From Roseiarcus sp963751165 (lineage in GTDB: Bacteria > Pseudomonadota > Alphaproteobacteria > Rhizobiales > Beijerinckiaceae), in NCBI GenBank assembly GCA_963751165.1, contig CAVVTP010000001.1:677719-741718 (forward strand): a stretch of DNA of 64,000 nucleotides. Reading direction: 5' to 3'. Positions 18,263 through 27,281 of this stretch are shown one piece after another (positions within the stretch are counted from its first letter, which is position 1; each line of letters starts with the position of its first letter). Below the pieces are notes generated by a model, which did not search any database, was not told the origin of the DNA, and saw only the letters and a list, made by a program, of their open reading frames with translations. The translations under genes and the position numbers were made by a program.

Positions 18263-18649
18263 TCAGTTAAGGAGGATGACGGCGCAGGCGAGTTGAACCC
18301 CGGCGAGGAAAATCTTATCGAGCTTGTCGTAGCGCGTGGCGATGGCGCGGAAATGTTTGAGCTTGTTGAAGAAACGCTCAATGAGATTGCGTTCGCAGTA
18401 GAGGATGAAATCGCACGGGCGCGGGGTTTTTCGGTTTGATTTGGGTGGGATGACTGGAGTGATCGCTCGAGCATTGAGAGCGCTGATGAAGGAGTCGGCG
18501 TCGAAGGCCTTGTCGGCGATCAGAGCGTGGGGATCGAGGGCTTCGATCAGAGCTTCGGCGCAAGTCAGATCGTGATCCTGGCCCGGGCTGAGCATGATTC
18601 CGACGGGATTGCCGAGGGCATCGACGACCGCATGGATTTTGGTGGTCAA
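18263..18649 (-). CDS. IS5-family transposase, C-terminal frame (OrfB)
   Basis: A 128-residue frame with the C-terminal DDE part: KIHAVVDALGNPVGIMLSPGQDHD (second catalytic Asp region), ALIADKAFDAD, and ERNLIERFFNKLKHFRAIATRYDKL with the catalytic Glu. It overlaps OrfA by four bases. A full transposase would need ribosomal frameshifting at that overlap, as in other IS427-type elements. Confidence 0.85.
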   Translation of the reverse strand: MTTKIHAVVDALGNPVGIMLSPGQDHDLTCAEALIEALDPHALIADKAFDADSFISALNARAITPVIPPKSNRKTPRPCDFILYCERNLIERFFNKLKHFRAIATRYDKLDKIFLAGVQLACAVILLN

Positions 18650-19014
18650 TCCGCCGCGGGATCGGCCGATGGCTTGCGCGCCCTCTTTTTTTGGGCGCCC
18701 GCGCTATGCTGATGAGCGCGCACGATGGTGGCGTCGATCATCATGTACTCGTTGTCGTGGTCGTCGGCCAAGAGCTTGAAAACCCGCTCGAAAACGCCGC
18801 TCTTGGCCCATCGGTTGAAGCGCTGGTAGACGATCTTCCAGTCCCCGAAACGCTCGGGCAGATCACGCCACGGGACGCCGGCTCGAAACCTGAAAAGGAC
18901 AGCTTCGACGAACAGCCGATTGTCCGCCGCAGTGCCGCCCACATGGCCTTCGCGGCCCGGCAGAATGTCTTTGATCCGATCCCACTGGTCGTCGCGCAGG
19001 GAATATCGTCGCAT
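18646..19014 (-). CDS. IS5-family transposase, N-terminal frame (OrfA)
   Basis: A 122-residue frame, MRRYSLRDDQWDRIKDILPG, with the DUF4096-type N-terminus, WRDLPERFGDWKIVYQRFNRWAKSG and the first catalytic Asp in MMIDATIVRAHQH. It ends in a Lys/Arg-rich stretch (QKKRARKPS), the region where frameshifting to OrfB would occur. Confidence 0.87.
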   Translation of the reverse strand: MRRYSLRDDQWDRIKDILPGREGHVGGTAADNRLFVEAVLFRFRAGVPWRDLPERFGDWKIVYQRFNRWAKSGVFERVFKLLADDHDNEYMMIDATIVRAHQHSAGAQKKRARKPSADPAAD

Positions 19015-19232
19015 CGGTCAGCCCCTCCTAAAGGCCGACCGCTCACGAGTTAGACATTTGCTGATTTGGGAATCCCTCTCCTATCCAAAACACAAAACGT
19101 TCCGCCTCCGATTCCAATCCGTTCTCAATTCAAATGAAGACAGGCCCTAGCTTTTCCAGCTGTAAAAGATCAGCTTGACATTCAAAACGACGAATTGCAA
19201 AGCTTTGCGCGGCATATGGAGGAGACGCGGCT

Positions 19233-19853
19233 GTGCCGGGCAAGAAGATCCTGATGCTCGTAGGCGAATTCAGCGAGGAATTCGAAATTTTCGTATTCGA
19301 GCAGGCGATGCATGCCGTGGGCCACAAGGTCGACGTCGTTTGTCCCGACAAGAAGGCGGGCGATGCGATCAAAACCTCATTGCACGATTTCGAGGGCGAT
19401 CAGACCTACACGGAGAAACCCGGCCACCTTTATGCGCTCAACAAGACTTTCGCCAAGGTCAGGGCCGAGGAATACGACGCGGTCTACGTCGCCGGGGGGC
19501 GCGGTCCCGAATATATTCGGATTGACAAGCGCGTCCAGGACATAGTCCGGCACTTCCACGAGACCGGGAAGCCGATCTTCACAATCTGCCATGGCGTCCA
19601 GGTGCTCATCGCGGTCAATGGGGTCGTGAAAGACAAGCGGGTTGCAGCGCTGCAGTACTGCGAGCCGGAAGTGACGCTGGCGGGTGGCGTCTATGTCGAC
19701 GTCGAGCCGACTGGCGCTTGTGTGGACGGCAACCTTGTCTCCGCCAAAGGCTGGCCCGGATTGGCCGCCTTCATGCGCGAATGCCTGAAGGTCCTCGGGA
19801 CGGAGATCCATCACGGAGAGTCGCTCAGGGGCCGCGTGCGCAAGGTCGCTTGA
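19233..19853 (+). CDS. DJ-1/PfpI superfamily protein
   Basis: A 206-residue class I glutamine amidotransferase-like protein. It has MLVGEFSEEFEIFVFEQAM at the start, a central YVAGGRGPEYI with the conserved Gly-rich loop, and ICHGVQVLIA with the nucleophile-elbow Cys. It starts at a GTG preceded by GGAGGAG. Relatives act as glyoxalase-III-like or protein/nucleotide deglycases, proteases or chaperones; which applies cannot be told. It lies just downstream of the IS and convergent with the TPP-dependent dehydrogenase operon, where protection from reactive carbonyls would make sense, but that is inference. Confidence 0.85.
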   Translation: MPGKKILMLVGEFSEEFEIFVFEQAMHAVGHKVDVVCPDKKAGDAIKTSLHDFEGDQTYTEKPGHLYALNKTFAKVRAEEYDAVYVAGGRGPEYIRIDKRVQDIVRHFHETGKPIFTICHGVQVLIAVNGVVKDKRVAALQYCEPEVTLAGGVYVDVEPTGACVDGNLVSAKGWPGLAAFMRECLKVLGTEIHHGESLRGRVRKVA

Positions 19854-19902
19854 CGGCGCCGGGCAGACCAGTCGCAGCCGCAACTCGCCGCGCAAACCGT
19901 CG

Positions 19903-21030
19903 TTATCTGCGGTCCGCGGCTTCAAAGAACTCGGCGAGCTTGCTGTTGACCGTGCTTGCCGCCTCAAGATGCGGCATGTGTCCGACTTTCTCTAGGCGCA
20001 CGACTTCGACGAACGACGGAAGCCGCTGCGCGGCGCTTGGATCGAGGATCGCGTCGCGCTCGCCCCACACGACCATGACCGGAACCCGCTCTTCCTGAAC
20101 AAGATCGCGGAAGCTTGCCGTCTGCCGGCCCCCCGATAGGTTCTGGTCCGCAATTGCGCGCAACGCTTCCTTTGCTCCCTCCAGGCGTTTGAAGCGCAGC
20201 ACGCCCTCGATCATTTGGGGTGAGACAAGGTCAGGGTCGCTGAGCAGAAGTTGGAGCGCCGCCTTGACATCCTTTCGCTTCTGGGAGGCGATGAATCCCT
20301 CGACGAACTCAGCGTTGACCCGCTCATCGAACCCGATGGGCGCAATACCGACGATGGAAGCGACCAGCTCGGGACGATCCCGGAGGGTCTGGAACGCGAC
20401 CGCCCCTCCGAGCGAGTGCCCCGCGAGGTGTACATTCGCGGCGCCGATTTCGTTGATCAGATCGACGATGGCCTCGGCGAGCTCGCCGAGGTCGCCACTC
20501 GCCAGGGTCTTGCTCGATTTGCCATGACCGGGCAGATCGACTGCGTAGACGGGGCGACTCTTGGCCAGCTCGTCGATGTTGAAGAGCCAGTTGTCGGAAT
20601 CACCGCCGAATCCATGGATCAGCACGACCGGCGTCGCGTCGTTCTGCAAACCGGCCGCCTTGAAGACGAGCGTCCGGCCTTGATGCTCGAGCTTCCGCTC
20701 GACTGTCGCGCCGGCGTCGTCTGCGTCCGCTCGTGCCTCGACCACGAAACTCGCAACGAAGCTGTCAATGTCCGCGTCGGAGACGCTCAGCGGCGCCAGA
20801 ACCGCGAGGAGGGCCCCGACCGGTAGGACATCGCCCTCCTTGGCGACCAGCCTGCGCAAGGTTCCGGAAACCGGGCTCTCGAAGACGTTGGCGAGTTTTG
20901 ACGTCTCGATTTCCGCGATCTCCTTCCCTTTCTCAACCTCGGATCCGCTCTGGACAAGCCACGAGGTCAGGGCGCCTTCCTCCATGGCGAGCCCCCATTT
21001 CGGCATGATAATCGGCTGGATCTCGCTCAT
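19903..21030 (-). CDS. acoC: acetoin dehydrogenase-like E2: lipoyl domain plus alpha/beta hydrolase
   Basis: A 375-residue two-domain protein. Residues 1-80 are a lipoyl domain (MPKWGLAMEEGALTSW, lipoylated Lys in EIETSKLANVFESP). Residues about 120-370 are an alpha/beta hydrolase with HGFGGDSDNW, the nucleophile elbow GHSLGGAV, WGERDAILDP and a His in VGHMPHLE. This matches AcoC of acetoin-cleaving systems rather than a catalytic 2-oxoacid E2. It overlaps the E1-beta gene by four bases. No E3 gene is in the window. The substrate could be acetoin or another ketone released from the nearby sugar pathway. Confidence 0.87.
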   Translation of the reverse strand: MSEIQPIIMPKWGLAMEEGALTSWLVQSGSEVEKGKEIAEIETSKLANVFESPVSGTLRRLVAKEGDVLPVGALLAVLAPLSVSDADIDSFVASFVVEARADADDAGATVERKLEHQGRTLVFKAAGLQNDATPVVLIHGFGGDSDNWLFNIDELAKSRPVYAVDLPGHGKSSKTLASGDLGELAEAIVDLINEIGAANVHLAGHSLGGAVAFQTLRDRPELVASIVGIAPIGFDERVNAEFVEGFIASQKRKDVKAALQLLLSDPDLVSPQMIEGVLRFKRLEGAKEALRAIADQNLSGGRQTASFRDLVQEERVPVMVVWGERDAILDPSAAQRLPSFVEVVRLEKVGHMPHLEAASTVNSKLAEFFEAADRR

Positions 21031-22043
21031 CGAGCATGCCTTTGCGTCACATCGAGGACGGCGGCGCGGATTTTTGCCGGATTCGGGATATAGATATCTT
21101 CGAGGGTCGGCGAGAACGGCACCGGCGTATGAGGCGCGGTCACGGTCTTGATCGGCGCCTTGAGGTCGCTGAAGGCCTCCTCGACGACAAGCCTAGCAAT
21201 ATCCGCGGCCATCGAACAGCGCGGGTGGGACTCGTCAACGACAACAAGGCGACCCGTCTCAGCGACGCTGTCGAGAATCGTTTCGGTATCAAGCGGAGAG
21301 GTCGTGCGCGGATCAATGACCGTCAGCCCCAGTCCCTCGCGCTTGAGTTCATCGGCGACCTGGTTGGCGAAACTCACCATACGGCCGAAGGCGACCACTG
21401 TCGCGTCCTTCCCCTCGCGGGTGACGTTCGCCTCTCCAAACGGAATGGTATAGCTCTCGTCGGGGACGTCCGCCGTTTCGTCATACATGAGCTTGTGCTC
21501 GAAGAAGATCACCGGATCGTCGTCCCTAATGGACTGGATCATCAGCCCCTTGGCCTCGTAAGGCGAAGACGGCAATACGACCTTAAGGCCTGGGATGTGC
21601 GTGAAAAGCGGATAAAGGCACTGACTGTGCTGCGAAGCGGCGCGAAAGCCTGCGCCATACATGGTGCGAATGACGATCGGCGTCACCGCCTTGCCGCCAA
21701 ACATGTAGCGGAACTTCGCCGCCTGGTTGAAGATCTGGTCGAAGCACACGCCCATGAAGTCGACGAACATGAGTTCGGCGACAGGCCTGAGACCGGTCGC
21801 CGCCGCCCCGGCCGCCGCGCCGATGAAGGCGCTCTCGGTGATGGGCGTGTCGAGCACCCTCTCCGGCCCAAACTCTGGCTGCAAGCCTTTCGTGACCCCG
21901 AGCACGCCGCCCCAGGCGTCCTTCTCGCCGGGCGCGCCTGCGCCACCGGCGTTGTCCTCGCCCATCACAATCACCCGCGGATCGCGACGCATCTCGCTTG
22001 CGATGGCGTCTCTGATGGCGTCTCGGTAGGATTTCTTGGACAT
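21027..22043 (-). CDS. acoB: TPP-dependent dehydrogenase E1 beta subunit (AcoB-like)
   Basis: A 338-residue transketolase-like protein of the PDH-beta family: VIVMGEDNAGGAGAPG near the start, TPITESAFIGAAAGAAATGLRPV (E1-beta cofactor face), PVIRTMYGAGFRAASQHSQ and the C-terminal VDPRTTSPLDTETIL and VVDESHPRCSMAADI. It pairs with the alpha subunit encoded 10 bases upstream to form the thiamine-diphosphate site. The PDH, branched-chain and acetoin enzymes all share this fold; the hydrolase-type E2 next door points to the acetoin type. Confidence 0.9.
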   Translation of the reverse strand: MSKKSYRDAIRDAIASEMRRDPRVIVMGEDNAGGAGAPGEKDAWGGVLGVTKGLQPEFGPERVLDTPITESAFIGAAAGAAATGLRPVAELMFVDFMGVCFDQIFNQAAKFRYMFGGKAVTPIVIRTMYGAGFRAASQHSQCLYPLFTHIPGLKVVLPSSPYEAKGLMIQSIRDDDPVIFFEHKLMYDETADVPDESYTIPFGEANVTREGKDATVVAFGRMVSFANQVADELKREGLGLTVIDPRTTSPLDTETILDSVAETGRLVVVDESHPRCSMAADIARLVVEEAFSDLKAPIKTVTAPHTPVPFSPTLEDIYIPNPAKIRAAVLDVTQRHAR

Positions 22044-22053
22044 GGGGACCCCC

Positions 22054-23019
22054 TCAGTAATTTACGTAAACGTCGGTCGCGAGATCGGTTTCTTTCGGCG
22101 CCGGCGCGGCCTCCGAGGCGGCGACGGCCTCGTCGATCAGCCGGGCGACCTCCAAGTCGACCGCGTCCAGGTCGTGGCCCTCGATAAGCCCCGCCGACAT
22201 GACGCGTTTGCGAAACGTCTTGAGCGAATCCTGTTCCTCCCGGGCCTTCAAGACTTCGCCGGGCAAGCGATAGGTCATGGCGTCGCCTTCGAAGTGGCCG
22301 TAGTAGCGCATTAGTTTTGCATGGATCAGCGATGGGCCGCCGCCATCGCGAGCCCGCTCGATCGCCTCGCGCGCGACGTCATACACCGCAAAGAAATCAA
22401 ATCCGTCGACTTCGTACCCCGGCATCCCAAACCCGGCAGCACGGCCGACCTGGCTCCCGCCGACGGACCATGCGCTTGCTGTTGACTCGGCGTAGCCGTT
22501 GTCCTCGACGACGAAGATCACAGGCAATTGCCAGACCTTGGCAAGGTTATAGGATTCAAGCGTCGTGCCCTGGTTGGAGCCGCCGTCGCCCACGAAGGCG
22601 ACCGCGATGCCGCCGGTCTTGAGATATTTTGCGGTCAGTGCTGCGCCGCAAATCAGCGGCGGACCGCCGCCCACGATCCCGTTGGCGCCCATCATGCCCT
22701 TGGCGAGATCGGCGATATGCATCGAGCCGCCCTTGCCGCCGCAGAGACCTTCGCTCCGACCGAATATTTCCTTCATCATTCCGGTCACGTCACAGCCCTT
22801 GGCGATGCAATGGCCATGGCCGCGATGCGTCGACGCGATCATGTCGCGGGCGCTCAGTTGCGAACAGACACCGACCGCCGAGGCCTCTTCGCCCGCGTAC
22901 AGATGAACGAAGCCGGGAATCTTACCGGCAGCGAACTCGTCATGGACGCGATCCTCGAAGCGCCGGATCGTCGCCATGCTACGATAGCACTCGAGGAGAA
23001 ATTGTCTGCTGTGTTGCAT
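22054..23019 (-). CDS. acoA: TPP-dependent dehydrogenase E1 alpha subunit (AcoA-like)
   Basis: A 321-residue protein starting MQHSRQFLLECYRSM at 23019, next to a strong GGGAGGGA ribosome-binding site; a longer frame to 23082 lacks this. TPP-binding motif: FVGDGGSNQGTTLESYNLAKVW with VVEDNGYAEST. Other E1-alpha marks are STHRGHGHCIAKG and GGKGGSMHIAD. First gene of the acoABC-like operon. I found no clear sigma-54 promoter upstream, although such operons are often AcoR/sigma-54 controlled. Confidence 0.91.
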   Translation of the reverse strand: MQHSRQFLLECYRSMATIRRFEDRVHDEFAAGKIPGFVHLYAGEEASAVGVCSQLSARDMIASTHRGHGHCIAKGCDVTGMMKEIFGRSEGLCGGKGGSMHIADLAKGMMGANGIVGGGPPLICGAALTAKYLKTGGIAVAFVGDGGSNQGTTLESYNLAKVWQLPVIFVVEDNGYAESTASAWSVGGSQVGRAAGFGMPGYEVDGFDFFAVYDVAREAIERARDGGGPSLIHAKLMRYYGHFEGDAMTYRLPGEVLKAREEQDSLKTFRKRVMSAGLIEGHDLDAVDLEVARLIDEAVAASEAAPAPKETDLATDVYVNY

Positions 23020-23261
23020 GTTCCCTCCCAATCGACGCGTCTTCTGCGCGCGGCTCAGCACGTTCGGGCATCCACGCCGCATTTGTGCTCAGCGGCTGAC
23101 GCGCAGATTTGAAATCCTACACAGGAGCTGCTCAGATGCCTATCGCTTTCAGATCAAAACGAGAGAGACGATCCAGTCGCACCCGCGGGGAATCTCGTCG
23201 CGTCCTGTGGACCCGGGCCTCTAACCAGCTCCCCTCGATGAATTCCCGTGCGAGCCTCGCA

Positions 23262-23675
23262 TCATTCGCCGCGTTTCAGCCCGAGAATCTTGCCGGCTGG
23301 GGTGGATCGATGATCGGGCAGGTTGAGCAAGGCGTCCTCCGCGCCGGCGGGATTATACAGGGCAAGGAGACGCAGCGGCTCCCATCCGGTGTTGACGGTC
23401 GAATGAAAGATTGCCGTGGGAATGTAGATCGTGTCTCCCGGCCGCACGGCAAACGACGGCTCGTCGTCGACCATCTGCTCCCCGACGCCCGACAGAACAT
23501 AAAGGATCTCCTCGGATTGCGGATGATTGTGACGGACGTGGCCTTGCCCGGGCAGCAGGACGACTTCGCCAAAGGTGAGCTTTGCGCCAGGGTTCTGCTC
23601 GGGATTGACAAACCATTTTATTACGCCCCAGTCGAAGCTGTGCGTTGCGACATTGTTGGTGTCGATTGATGCCAT
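23262..23675 (-). CDS. single-domain cupin
   Basis: A 137-residue cupin with the two metal-binding motifs: GHVRHNHPQSEEILYVLSG and PTAIFHSTVNTG. Residues are suited to a metal-dependent isomerase, dioxygenase or sugar-binding role. It lies upstream of acoA on the same strand, 240 bases away, and divergent from the isomerase/oxidoreductase operon, so it may share its regulation. The precise function is not recognisable. Confidence 0.82.
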   Translation of the reverse strand: MASIDTNNVATHSFDWGVIKWFVNPEQNPGAKLTFGEVVLLPGQGHVRHNHPQSEEILYVLSGVGEQMVDDEPSFAVRPGDTIYIPTAIFHSTVNTGWEPLRLLALYNPAGAEDALLNLPDHRSTPAGKILGLKRGE

Positions 23676-23843
23676 GACCGCTCCCTCCCTTCGCGCTGAA
23701 CGCGTTCGTTCGTGATTTCCGGCGCGCCAAGCTTGCGCGCCCTTGGAATTTCAATAAATTGCAACAAGCGCCGAAAGGCAACCGACAAGCGCGCGATGGG
23801 CCGACAAAACGGCGCCAGGCGTCCTGCGAGGGGGAGGAATGTC

Positions 23844-24893
23844 ATGACAGAGCGCAACAATTGGCCGAAGTTGCACAACGCGATGTGGCCCGGCGTCGTC
23901 GGCAAGGGCGACAACGCCGAGCCGCCGATCGACCTCAACACCCTGATTGAGCTCACCGCCGCGGCCCGCGCCGAAGGCGAAAGGTTCGACGGCGTCGATC
24001 TCTTTCTCGCCGAGCCGCACACGAGCATCGACTCGACCGACGATGAGATCAAAAGCCTTGCCGATCTGGTCTCCTCCAAAGGCCTGAAGATCGGCTCGCT
24101 GGTGGCGCCGGTTTGGCCCCCTGTTGGCGGCGGCTCGGCGATGGGCAGCGCGGAAGAGCGCAAGGTTTTCGTCTCCATGGTGGAAAAGGCCTGCCGCATC
24201 GGCAAGAAGCTACGGGAACTCGGTGTCAGGCCATACGGCGTCGTTCGCATTGACTCGGCGACCGGCGTGCACGATTGGGCGCAGGACCCGGCCGCCAACA
24301 CGAAGCTCATCGCCCAGACGTTCCGCGAGGCGTGCGACGTCGCCGAAAAGTATGGAGAGCGGTTGGCCGCGGAGGGGGAAATTTGCTGGGGCGGGATGCA
24401 CGGCTGGAAGAGCATGGCCCATCTGCTCGAGGCGGTCGCGCGGCCCGGGACCCTGGGATTTCAGGCCGACATGGCCCACACGCTGCTCTACACCCTGGGC
24501 TACAATGCGCCCGACGAGCGCATCCTGCCAGCGGACTTCGACTGGCGCGACAGGGAGGTTTTCGATTCGGCGATGAAGCAGATGACGAACGCGTTGCGTC
24601 CCTGGACGATCGATTTTCATGTCGCGCAGAACGATGCGACGGTGAAAGGGTCCGGCTCTCACGACAAAACGGGTCGGCATTGCACGGTCGACGATCCCAA
24701 CGGAAAGCTCGATATCGTTTATGACGCCGGCTACTGGCTGCGGGACGAGAACGGAGCGCTGACCAAGGCCATTCCACACATCTGCTGGGACGGCTGCATG
24801 TTCCCCAACGAAGTCATGACGCGCCAAAAGACCTGGAACGATATTCTCGGCGTGATGGTCAAGGTGCGCGATGCGCACGGCTGGCATCAGTAA
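23844..24893 (+). CDS. sugar phosphate isomerase/epimerase-like TIM barrel
   Basis: A 349-residue AP-endonuclease-2/xylose-isomerase-like TIM barrel. The start at 23844 follows GGGGAGGA; the open frame extends to 23712 but that is not expected to be translated. Likely metal ligands are Glu in AAEGEICWGG, Asp/His in FQADMAHTLLYT, His in TIDFHVAQND, with a conserved Trp/Asp-rich C-terminal part (HICWDGCMFPNE). Family members isomerise or epimerise keto-sugars or act as dehydratases on inositol-like compounds. It is first of four genes that run in one direction with overlapping or very close ends. Confidence 0.82.
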   Translation: MTERNNWPKLHNAMWPGVVGKGDNAEPPIDLNTLIELTAAARAEGERFDGVDLFLAEPHTSIDSTDDEIKSLADLVSSKGLKIGSLVAPVWPPVGGGSAMGSAEERKVFVSMVEKACRIGKKLRELGVRPYGVVRIDSATGVHDWAQDPAANTKLIAQTFREACDVAEKYGERLAAEGEICWGGMHGWKSMAHLLEAVARPGTLGFQADMAHTLLYTLGYNAPDERILPADFDWRDREVFDSAMKQMTNALRPWTIDFHVAQNDATVKGSGSHDKTGRHCTVDDPNGKLDIVYDAGYWLRDENGALTKAIPHICWDGCMFPNEVMTRQKTWNDILGVMVKVRDAHGWHQ

Positions 24894-24912
24894 AGCGATT
24901 CGAGGGCTTGCT

Positions 24913-26058
24913 ATGAGCGCGAAGAAGAAACTGAAAATCGGTCTCGTCGGCTGCGGCTTCATGGGGCGGACCCACTCCAACGCCTTCTCAAAAGTCAACC
25001 AGTTCTTTGAGCTCGAATATCAGCCGGTACTGACAGCCGTTTGCGCGCGGAACGCGGCGAGCGCGAGAGCCTTCGCTGAAAACTGGGGCTTCGAGGCATT
25101 CGAGACGGACTGGCGCGAACTCGTCGCTCGCGACGACATCGACCTCGTTGACATCGCGAGCCCGAACGACACACATGCGGAGATCGCGATCGCCGCGGCC
25201 AGGGCGGGCAAGATGGTGATGTGCGAGAAGCCGCTCGGCCGGAACGCCTCCGAGGCGGAAGAAATGGTCGCCGCCGTCGAAGCGGCAAACCGGCCAAACA
25301 TGGTGTGGTACAACTATCGGCGCGTCCCCGCGGTCACTCTCGCCAAGCAGCTTGTCGACGAGGGCAGGCTTGGGCGCATCTTCCATTATCGCGCCAAATT
25401 TCTTCAAGACTGGACGATTTCCGCTGATCTTCCGCAGGGCGGGACGGCCTTGTGGCGGCTTGACGCGAATGTCGCCGGTAGCGGGGTTACCGGTGACCTG
25501 CTCGCCCACTGCATCGACACGGCGATTTGGCTGAACGGGCCGATCGACAAAGTCACCGCGATGACCGAGACCTTCATCAAGGAACGCAGCCACACGATCA
25601 CAGGCAAGGTCGAACCGGTGAGGATTGACGACGCCAGCGCCTTTCTCGCGCGATTTCACAACGGGTCGCTCGCCACATTCGAGGCGACGCGATACGCGCG
25701 TGGCCATAAAGCGCTTTACACGTTCGAAATCAACGGCGCCAATGCGTCGATCATGTGGGATCTGCACGATCTGCACCGGCTGCAATATTTCGACCACAGC
25801 GACGAGGGCAGGGTGCGCGGCTGGCGTTCGTTGCACATCACGGATGGCGACCATCCCTATATGAAGCATTGGTGGGTGCCCGGACTGCAGATCGGCTACG
25901 AACACACGTTCGTGCACCAGGCTGCCGATTTCCTTAAATCCCTGGACGAGGGAAAAGCGGCGAGCCCGACATTCCGCGAGGCCCTTGCAACGGACCGCAC
26001 TACCGACGCCGTCCTGCGTTCGGCTGGCACCGGTCAGTGGGAGAGCGTCCTGCAATAG
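24913..26058 (+). CDS. Gfo/Idh/MocA-family sugar dehydrogenase
   Basis: A 381-residue NAD(P)-dependent oxidoreductase. The Rossmann motif is GLVGCGFMGRTHSNAF at the N-terminus; the family MVMCEKPLGRNASEAEEMV with catalytic Lys lies near residue 97. The C-terminal domain includes GVTGDLLAHCIDTAIWL with the usual Asp/His. The start at 24913 is chosen because it begins just before the Rossmann strand and lies 19 bases after the isomerase stop. It probably oxidises a sugar, inositol or sugar acid passed to or from the TIM-barrel isomerase. Confidence 0.9.
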   Translation: MSAKKKLKIGLVGCGFMGRTHSNAFSKVNQFFELEYQPVLTAVCARNAASARAFAENWGFEAFETDWRELVARDDIDLVDIASPNDTHAEIAIAAARAGKMVMCEKPLGRNASEAEEMVAAVEAANRPNMVWYNYRRVPAVTLAKQLVDEGRLGRIFHYRAKFLQDWTISADLPQGGTALWRLDANVAGSGVTGDLLAHCIDTAIWLNGPIDKVTAMTETFIKERSHTITGKVEPVRIDDASAFLARFHNGSLATFEATRYARGHKALYTFEINGANASIMWDLHDLHRLQYFDHSDEGRVRGWRSLHITDGDHPYMKHWWVPGLQIGYEHTFVHQAADFLKSLDEGKAASPTFREALATDRTTDAVLRSAGTGQWESVLQ

Positions 26059-26087
26059 TCGGCGCCTGCGGACCGGTGGAGTTGACG

Positions 26088-27275
26088 ATGAAACGCGTCC
26101 TTGTCGCCGGGACAGCGGACACCAAGGGCGAGGAACTCGCCTACCTGAGATCAGTGATTGCCGACGCTGGCGCCGCGCCAGCGGTGGTCGACGTCGGTAT
26201 CGGCGAGCCGCAATGCGTTGTCGACCTCACGCGCCATGAGGTTGCCGCTTACGCCTCGAAGCCTTTCCTGCACGGCCGCGACAGAGGCGAGGCGGTCGAG
26301 GCGATGGGCGCCGCGTTCGAGCGTTTTGTCACGGCGACCGATCCGTTCGACGCGATCATTGGCATCGGCGGCGGCGGGGGCACGTCGATCATAACGAGGG
26401 GCATGCGAGCCCTGCCGATCGGATTACCGAAACTGATGGTTTCGACGCTCGCCTCCGGCGACGTCGGCCCCTATGTTGATGTTTCCGATATTGCGATGAC
26501 GCCTTCGATCACCGATCTCGCCGGACTCAACAGCGTCAGCCGCGTCGTCCTGCGCAACGCAGCGTTTGCCATCGCCGGCATGGCGGCTTCAGGCGTCAGT
26601 CGCGAGGATGGCGTGTCCTCGCTCGGCCTAACGATGTTCGGCGTCACGACGCCCTGCGTTACGCGCGTCGTCGAGAAATTGCGAGATCGATACGATTGCC
26701 TTGTTTTTCATGCGACCGGGACAGGTGGCCGTGCGATGGAGAAACTGGCCGACAGCGGCCGGCTCGCCGGCGTCATCGATGTGACGACCACGGAGATCTG
26801 CGACCATCTGGTCGGCGGCGTTCTGAGCGCGGGCCCGGACCGGCTGGGCGCCATCGCCCGCACCCGGCTGCCCTATGTCGGCTCGGTCGGCGCGCTTGAT
26901 ATGGTGAACTTCGGCGCTTTCGAAACCGTGCCATCCCGGTTCCGCGGACGCAATCTCTACAAGCACAATCCTCAGGTGACGCTCATGCGCACGACGCGTG
27001 AGGAGTGCCGGCGGATCGGCGCCTGGATCGCGGAAAAGCTCAACCGCTGCGAGGGTCCCGTGCGCTTTCTTATTGCCGAGGGCGGAGTGTCCGCGCTCGA
27101 TGCGCCCGGCGGGCCATTCTTTGATCCAGACGCGGATGCCGCGCTGTTCGACGCGTTGCACAACGATCTGCGCCTTTCGTCCGATCGCCATGTTCTCAGG
27201 TTTCCTCATCACATCAACGACCCTGCGTTTTCTGACGCGATCGTAGAAAGTTTTCTCGAAGTCGCAGGGAGCTGA
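26088..27275 (+). CDS. Tm-1-like (UPF0261) protein
   Basis: A 395-residue protein of the UPF0261/Tm-1 N-terminal family: MKRVLVAGTADTKGEELAYLRS, then GIGGGGGTSIITRGMRALPIGLPKLMVST, MFGVTTPCVTRVVEKL, HATGTGGRAMEKL and the C-terminal FLIAEGGVSALDAPGGPF. The family is known from the plant virus resistance protein Tm-1, where it is fused to a TIM barrel of the kind encoded next here. The bacterial function is unknown. The ATG at 26088 is chosen because it gives the family N-terminus. Its gene follows the dehydrogenase gene by 29 bases. Confidence 0.85.
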   Translation: MKRVLVAGTADTKGEELAYLRSVIADAGAAPAVVDVGIGEPQCVVDLTRHEVAAYASKPFLHGRDRGEAVEAMGAAFERFVTATDPFDAIIGIGGGGGTSIITRGMRALPIGLPKLMVSTLASGDVGPYVDVSDIAMTPSITDLAGLNSVSRVVLRNAAFAIAGMAASGVSREDGVSSLGLTMFGVTTPCVTRVVEKLRDRYDCLVFHATGTGGRAMEKLADSGRLAGVIDVTTTEICDHLVGGVLSAGPDRLGAIARTRLPYVGSVGALDMVNFGAFETVPSRFRGRNLYKHNPQVTLMRTTREECRRIGAWIAEKLNRCEGPVRFLIAEGGVSALDAPGGPFFDPDADAALFDALHNDLRLSSDRHVLRFPHHINDPAFSDAIVESFLEVAGS

Positions 27276-27281
27276 CTGCCG

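Larger units (their letters stand above)
18250..19050 (-). mobile_element. IS5-family (IS427-like) insertion sequence
   Basis: Two overlapping minus-strand frames encode a DDE transposase split in the way usual for IS427-group elements. The exact ends are not clear: I could not find convincing matching terminal inverted repeats between about 18240-18280 and 19015-19060. The element sits between the nucleoside hydrolase operon and the PfpI-like gene. Confidence 0.75.

Noticed and set aside
18240..19060. Terminal inverted repeats of the IS5 element
   Set aside because: The ends near 18250 and 19050 do not match convincingly by eye, so exact boundaries are not claimed.
22900..23260. Sigma-54 promoter upstream of the aco-like operon
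   Set aside because: No GG-N10-GC pattern of adequate quality was found on the minus strand.
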